From Candidatus Cloacimonadota bacterium (GTDB lineage: Bacteria > Cloacimonadota > Cloacimonadia > JGIOTU-2): a stretch of 9,822 bases of DNA. The stretch is from assembly GCA_016932035.1 (NCBI GenBank), contig JAFGDR010000032.1, positions 1 through 9,822 on the forward strand, given 5' to 3'. Below are positions 7,228 to 9,822 of the stretch, piece after piece (position 1 is the stretch's first letter; the number at the start of each line of letters is the position of its first letter). A model generated the notes under the pieces. The model was not told where the DNA came from, searched no databases, and saw nothing but the letters and a program-made list of their open reading frames with translations. Both the position numbers and the translations under genes were made by a program.

Positions 7228-9495
7228 TTAGCTACATTTTGACCAGCCGCAGATAGGACAGGTCTTACATCCTTCTTTAAACTCAAGTGTGGCACCACAT
7301 TCAGGGCACATCGAACCAACAGGTGTTGTTTCATCAAAGGAAGGACTCTCTGAGATCACTTTCAGTTGGTCTTTACCAGCAGCTTCAGTCCTTTGCTTGA
7401 GACCATTCCCATCCTGTTCGAGGAACTCGATGATTGCATTGGCAATCGCATCTGCACAGGAATGTATTTTCTTACCTTTTGACCACATTGGCGCTGGACA
7501 GCGGATCAGACGAAGTTGTTTAACAATGGACTCGACCTTCACATTAGAGCGAAGAGCAAGTGAAATCAGTCGAGCAATTGCTTCAAGCTGAGCTGATGCA
7601 CATCCTCCAACCTTTCCCATTTGGGTGAAAACCTCGCAGGGTCCGGTTTCATCAATATTGATGGTTACATAAAGATGCCCACACCCGGTATTGATCTTTT
7701 TCGTCACACCAATGGTCGTTTCGGGACGATGACGCGGCTCGATACGTGTTCGGTCATGTTCTTTTATCTTCTTGCCTACATGCAGAACCTGTTCGTCCCT
7801 GCTTCCGTCACGATAAACGGTTACACCCTTGCACCCGAGTTGATAGGCAAGCATGTAAGATGTATATATATCTTCTTTCGTTGCATAATTTGGAAAATTG
7901 ATAGTTTTTGATACAGCATTATCCACATATTCCTGGAACGCAGCCTGCATGCGGATATGCCATTCGGGTGTGATGTCGTGGGCAGTGACAAACACTCGTT
8001 TCACATCATCGGGAATTTCATCGATGTCATGAAGCGAACCTTTCTCTGAGATCTTCTCCATTAATTCTTTTGAGTAAAATTTACGCTCTTTTGCGACCTC
8101 TTCAAAATATTTGTTCACATATAAGAGCTTCTCCCCATCCATTACATTTTTTATGTAAACTAATGAAAATATCGGCTCGATCCCGCTTGATGTATCTGCG
8201 ATCATACTGATCGTACCGGTCGGGGCGATCGTTGTTGTGGTCGCATTGCGGATTCCTTTTTCCTTTATATCTTCTATGAGTGCAGTCCAGTTCAACTTGA
8301 ATCCTTCGCGGAAGAAGGTTCCCTTTTTGTAAATGCTGTTTTTAAAATTCGGGAAAGGTCCTTTTTCCACTGCAAGCTGGACCGATCGTTCTTTTGAGTG
8401 GTAATCGATGAACTCCATAACCTCTTTACCCTTATCTGTTGCTTCGTCCGAACAATAAGGAATTTCGAGTTGCAGAAGCAGATCAGACCAGCCCATAATG
8501 CCAAGACCGATCTTGCGGTTTTTCTTTACCTGTTTTTCGATTTCAGGTAGCGGAAAAGCAGAACGGTCGATCACATCATCAAGAAAATCGGTTGCTGTAT
8601 AAACGGTCTTTTTAAGGAGTTCCCAATCGATCTCACCATCTTTTACCATTTTTGCCAGGTTGATAGAGCCTAAATTACATGCTTCATTGGGAAGGAGCGG
8701 CTGCTCTCCACAGGGATTCGTTGCCTCGATCTTTCCTTCACCGGGTGTAGGATTGAACCTGTCCAGTCTGTCAAGAAACACTATTCCCGGCTCGCCATTC
8801 TTATGAGCCATCTCAACGATCAACTCAAAAACATCTTGAGCTTTCATGCGCCTTTTTACTTTGCCGTTATGTGGAGAAATCAATTCATATTCCTCTCCAT
8901 TTTTCACTGCATTGATAAACTTCTCAGTAAGACCTACACTGATATTAAAATTTGTGAGCTCGGTATTTTTTTCCTTTGCTTTTACAAAATCGATGATATC
9001 TGGATGGTCAACATTGAGGATTGCCATATTTGCACCGCGGCGAGTACCACCCTGTTTTACAGCATCGGTTGCTGAATTGAAAACTTTCATGAAGGTTATC
9101 GGACCACTTGATACCCCGCTGGTCGATCCTACTCGAGCATTATGTTCACGAAGCTTGGTAAAAGAAAATCCTGTTCCACCACCGCTTTTATGGATGAGAG
9201 CAGCATTTTTTACAGCGTTGAAAATACTCTGCATACTATCTTCAATAGGAAGGACAAAACAGGCGGAAAGCTGCTGCAGATCACTCCCTGCATTCATAAG
9301 TGTGGGAGAATTAGGAAGAAAATAGCTATTATCCATCAGTTCATAATATGCTTTAGCTTTTTTCTTATCTTTTCCCGCAATATTGTCACTCACTCGCGTG
9401 AGCATCGCTTTCTCGTCCTCAATAATATCACCCATCTGGTCCTTTTTGAAGTATCTTTTTCTTAATACTGCTCGAGCATTATCAGAAAGCTCCAT
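7228..9495 (-). CDS. nrdJ: Adenosylcobalamin-dependent (class II) ribonucleoside reductase, 755 aa
   Basis: Reduces ribonucleotides to deoxyribonucleotides using a thiyl radical generated from adenosylcobalamin; needs no oxygen. Seen: NSPTLMNAG (62-70); Cys79 in SACFVLP, first Cys of the active-site redox pair; GGGTGFSF (105-112); NPCGEQPL with Asn260, thiyl-radical Cys262 and Glu264; Cys273, the second redox Cys, 11 residues on; the PTGTIS phosphate-binding loop (425-430); a TSCPD-type domain about 600-690; and a C-terminal Cys-rich tail with CPECG (730-734), CPICG (746-750) and Cys754, resembling a zinc ribbon and holding Cys suited to re-reducing the active site. No ATP-cone precedes the catalytic core. 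The start is secure: GGAGGA lies 5 nt upstream, and a stop codon is in frame 8 codons before. It follows a corrinoid adenosyltransferase gene, which makes its cofactor, and the tricorn-like gene begins 19 nt after its stop. Confidence 0.97.
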   Translation of the reverse strand: MELSDNARAVLRKRYFKKDQMGDIIEDEKAMLTRVSDNIAGKDKKKAKAYYELMDNSYFLPNSPTLMNAGSDLQQLSACFVLPIEDSMQSIFNAVKNAALIHKSGGGTGFSFTKLREHNARVGSTSGVSSGPITFMKVFNSATDAVKQGGTRRGANMAILNVDHPDIIDFVKAKEKNTELTNFNISVGLTEKFINAVKNGEEYELISPHNGKVKRRMKAQDVFELIVEMAHKNGEPGIVFLDRLDRFNPTPGEGKIEATNPCGEQPLLPNEACNLGSINLAKMVKDGEIDWELLKKTVYTATDFLDDVIDRSAFPLPEIEKQVKKNRKIGLGIMGWSDLLLQLEIPYCSDEATDKGKEVMEFIDYHSKERSVQLAVEKGPFPNFKNSIYKKGTFFREGFKLNWTALIEDIKEKGIRNATTTTIAPTGTISMIADTSSGIEPIFSLVYIKNVMDGEKLLYVNKYFEEVAKERKFYSKELMEKISEKGSLHDIDEIPDDVKRVFVTAHDITPEWHIRMQAAFQEYVDNAVSKTINFPNYATKEDIYTSYMLAYQLGCKGVTVYRDGSRDEQVLHVGKKIKEHDRTRIEPRHRPETTIGVTKKINTGCGHLYVTINIDETGPCEVFTQMGKVGGCASAQLEAIARLISLALRSNVKVESIVKQLRLIRCPAPMWSKGKKIHSCADAIANAIIEFLEQDGNGLKQRTEAAGKDQLKVISESPSFDETTPVGSMCPECGATLEFKEGCKTCPICGWSKCS

Positions 9496-9528
9496 TGAAA
9501 TCCTCCACGATTTGATTCAGCATCCTTG

Positions 9529-9546
9529 TATCAGGTTATTATCAGG
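9529..9546. repeat. Direct repeat TATCAGG x2 in the nrdJ leader
   Basis: TATCAGG occurs at 9529-9535 and again at 9540-9546, an 11-bp spacing that places both copies on the same DNA face. It lies 34-51 bp upstream of the nrdJ start codon. An overlapping CATCCT (9521-9526) / AGGATG (9544-9549) pair could form a weak stem in the leader RNA. It does not match the NrdR box consensus as I know it. Regulatory function is inference. Confidence 0.35.
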
Positions 9547-9553
9547 ATGGTAT

Positions 9554-9572
9554 AATTTGGGGTGCCCAAATT
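9554..9572. repeat. Perfect 8-bp inverted repeat upstream of nrdJ
   Basis: AATTTGGG and CCCAAATT separated by 3 nt. On the minus strand (direction of the genes) it lacks a following T-tract, so it is not an obvious terminator for the adenosyltransferase gene; on the plus strand TTTT continues past the stem, giving a terminator-like shape facing the other way. It may be an operator, a weak transcript-end hairpin, or a stop for antisense transcription. It sits 27 bp after the adenosyltransferase stop and about 60 bp before nrdJ. Confidence 0.55.
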
Positions 9573-9599
9573 TTTTACGTCAATTGCTTTATAAATTTT

Positions 9600-9822
9600 T
9601 TAATATTCAACGGATTCACGAGCAGAAATTCCTTCTGAAAAGTAATGTCTAATTTCTTTCATTTCAGTAATAAGATCGGCTATCTCAAGAAGCTCACCTG
9701 GAGTATATCTGCCAGTAACAACCAGTTCGAGATCATCTTTTTTCTCTTTGATGAAAGGTAAGACTTCTTCAAGACTTATAAGTTCAAAATCAAGTGCAAC
9801 GTTTAATTCATCCAGTATTACA
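9600..9822 (-). CDS. cobO: Corrinoid adenosyltransferase, CobO/BtuR family (C-terminal 73 residues only)
   Basis: ATP:cob(I)alamin (corrinoid) adenosyltransferase, which attaches the 5'-deoxyadenosyl group to cobalt to make adenosylcobalamin. Only the C-terminus is in the window; the start and Walker A motif lie beyond the right edge. The visible part carries the family's landmarks: VILDELNVAL (Walker B-like Asp in an I-L-D-E-x-N-x-A-L motif), LVVTGRYTPGEL (usually TGR.aP.eL), and ADLITEMKEIRHYF with a final GISARESVEY (usually ADLVTEM..vKH....GI.A..GIE[FY]). The family is normally about 170-200 residues, so somewhat over half is missing here. It directly precedes nrdJ, whose product needs adenosylcobalamin, a strong contextual match. 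The CobO/BtuR type is distinct from PduO and EutT types, which lack these motifs. Confidence 0.88.
   Translation of the reverse strand, partial: VILDELNVALDFELISLEEVLPFIKEKKDDLELVVTGRYTPGELLEIADLITEMKEIRHYFSEGISARESVEY

Noticed and set aside
7209-7337. N-terminal extension of the tricorn-like frame by 43 residues to an ATG at 7337
   Set aside because: It would overlap the nrdJ Cys-rich tail in another frame, bury the signal peptide and ignore the GGGGAG site before the ATG at 7208.
8803-9325. Plus-strand open frames of 90 to 159 codons over nrdJ
   Set aside because: The minus-strand frame carries conserved RNR active-site motifs across the whole stretch; the plus frames have no recognisable domains.
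9549-9583. Possible sigma-70 promoter for nrdJ: TTGACG (minus strand, 9578-9583) with TATACC (9549-9554)
   Set aside because: The spacer is 23 bp, too long for a standard promoter; no better -10/-35 pair was found in the gap.

Overview
The window is a single-direction block of housekeeping-type genes. Every supported gene lies on the minus strand, so transcription runs from the right end to the left end. The genes imply a Gram-negative, probably anaerobic bacterium. LpxK requires a lipid A outer membrane; an MltD-type lipoprotein and a signal-peptide-bearing tricorn-like peptidase imply a periplasm; a B12-dependent (oxygen-independent) ribonucleotide reductase and a 2[4Fe-4S] ferredoxin fit an anaerobe. 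The DNA is AT-rich and uses the standard code, with good GGAGG ribosome binding sites before several genes. A secreted tricorn homologue together with class II RNR and LPS would suit the FCB-type lineages (for example Cloacimonadota), but that is only an inference and was not tested by any search.

Layout in transcription order (right to left): (1) the 3' end of a corrinoid adenosyltransferase gene (CobO/BtuR family), entering from beyond the right edge; (2) a 104-bp gap with a perfect 8-bp inverted repeat and a pair of TATCAGG direct repeats; (3) nrdJ, adenosylcobalamin-dependent ribonucleotide reductase, complete; (4) a large tricorn-like periplasmic serine peptidase; (5) lemA; (6) lpxK; (7) a tatD-family hydrolase gene; (8) a small 2[4Fe-4S] ferredoxin gene followed by a clear rho-independent terminator; (9) an mltD-like lytic transglycosylase with LysM repeats, running off the left edge. 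Gaps from nrdJ to tatD are 19, 12, 2 and 2 nt, so these genes are very likely cotranscribed; tatD to ferredoxin is 64 nt. No gap exceeds 300 bases, and no RNA genes, mobile elements or CRISPR arrays were seen.

Functionally there are two themes. The right end couples synthesis of adenosylcobalamin to its use: the adenosyltransferase makes the cofactor that NrdJ needs to make deoxynucleotides, and a ferredoxin further down could be a reductant, though that is speculative. The left and centre concern the cell envelope: LpxK (lipid A), LemA (membrane protein), a periplasmic peptidase and a murein hydrolase. I did not find a clearly undescribed system. The points most worth a second look are the cobO-nrdJ pair with its palindromic leader, the terminator whose U-tract abuts the mltD start codon, and a secreted tricorn peptidase with all recognisable catalytic residues sitting within an otherwise housekeeping operon.
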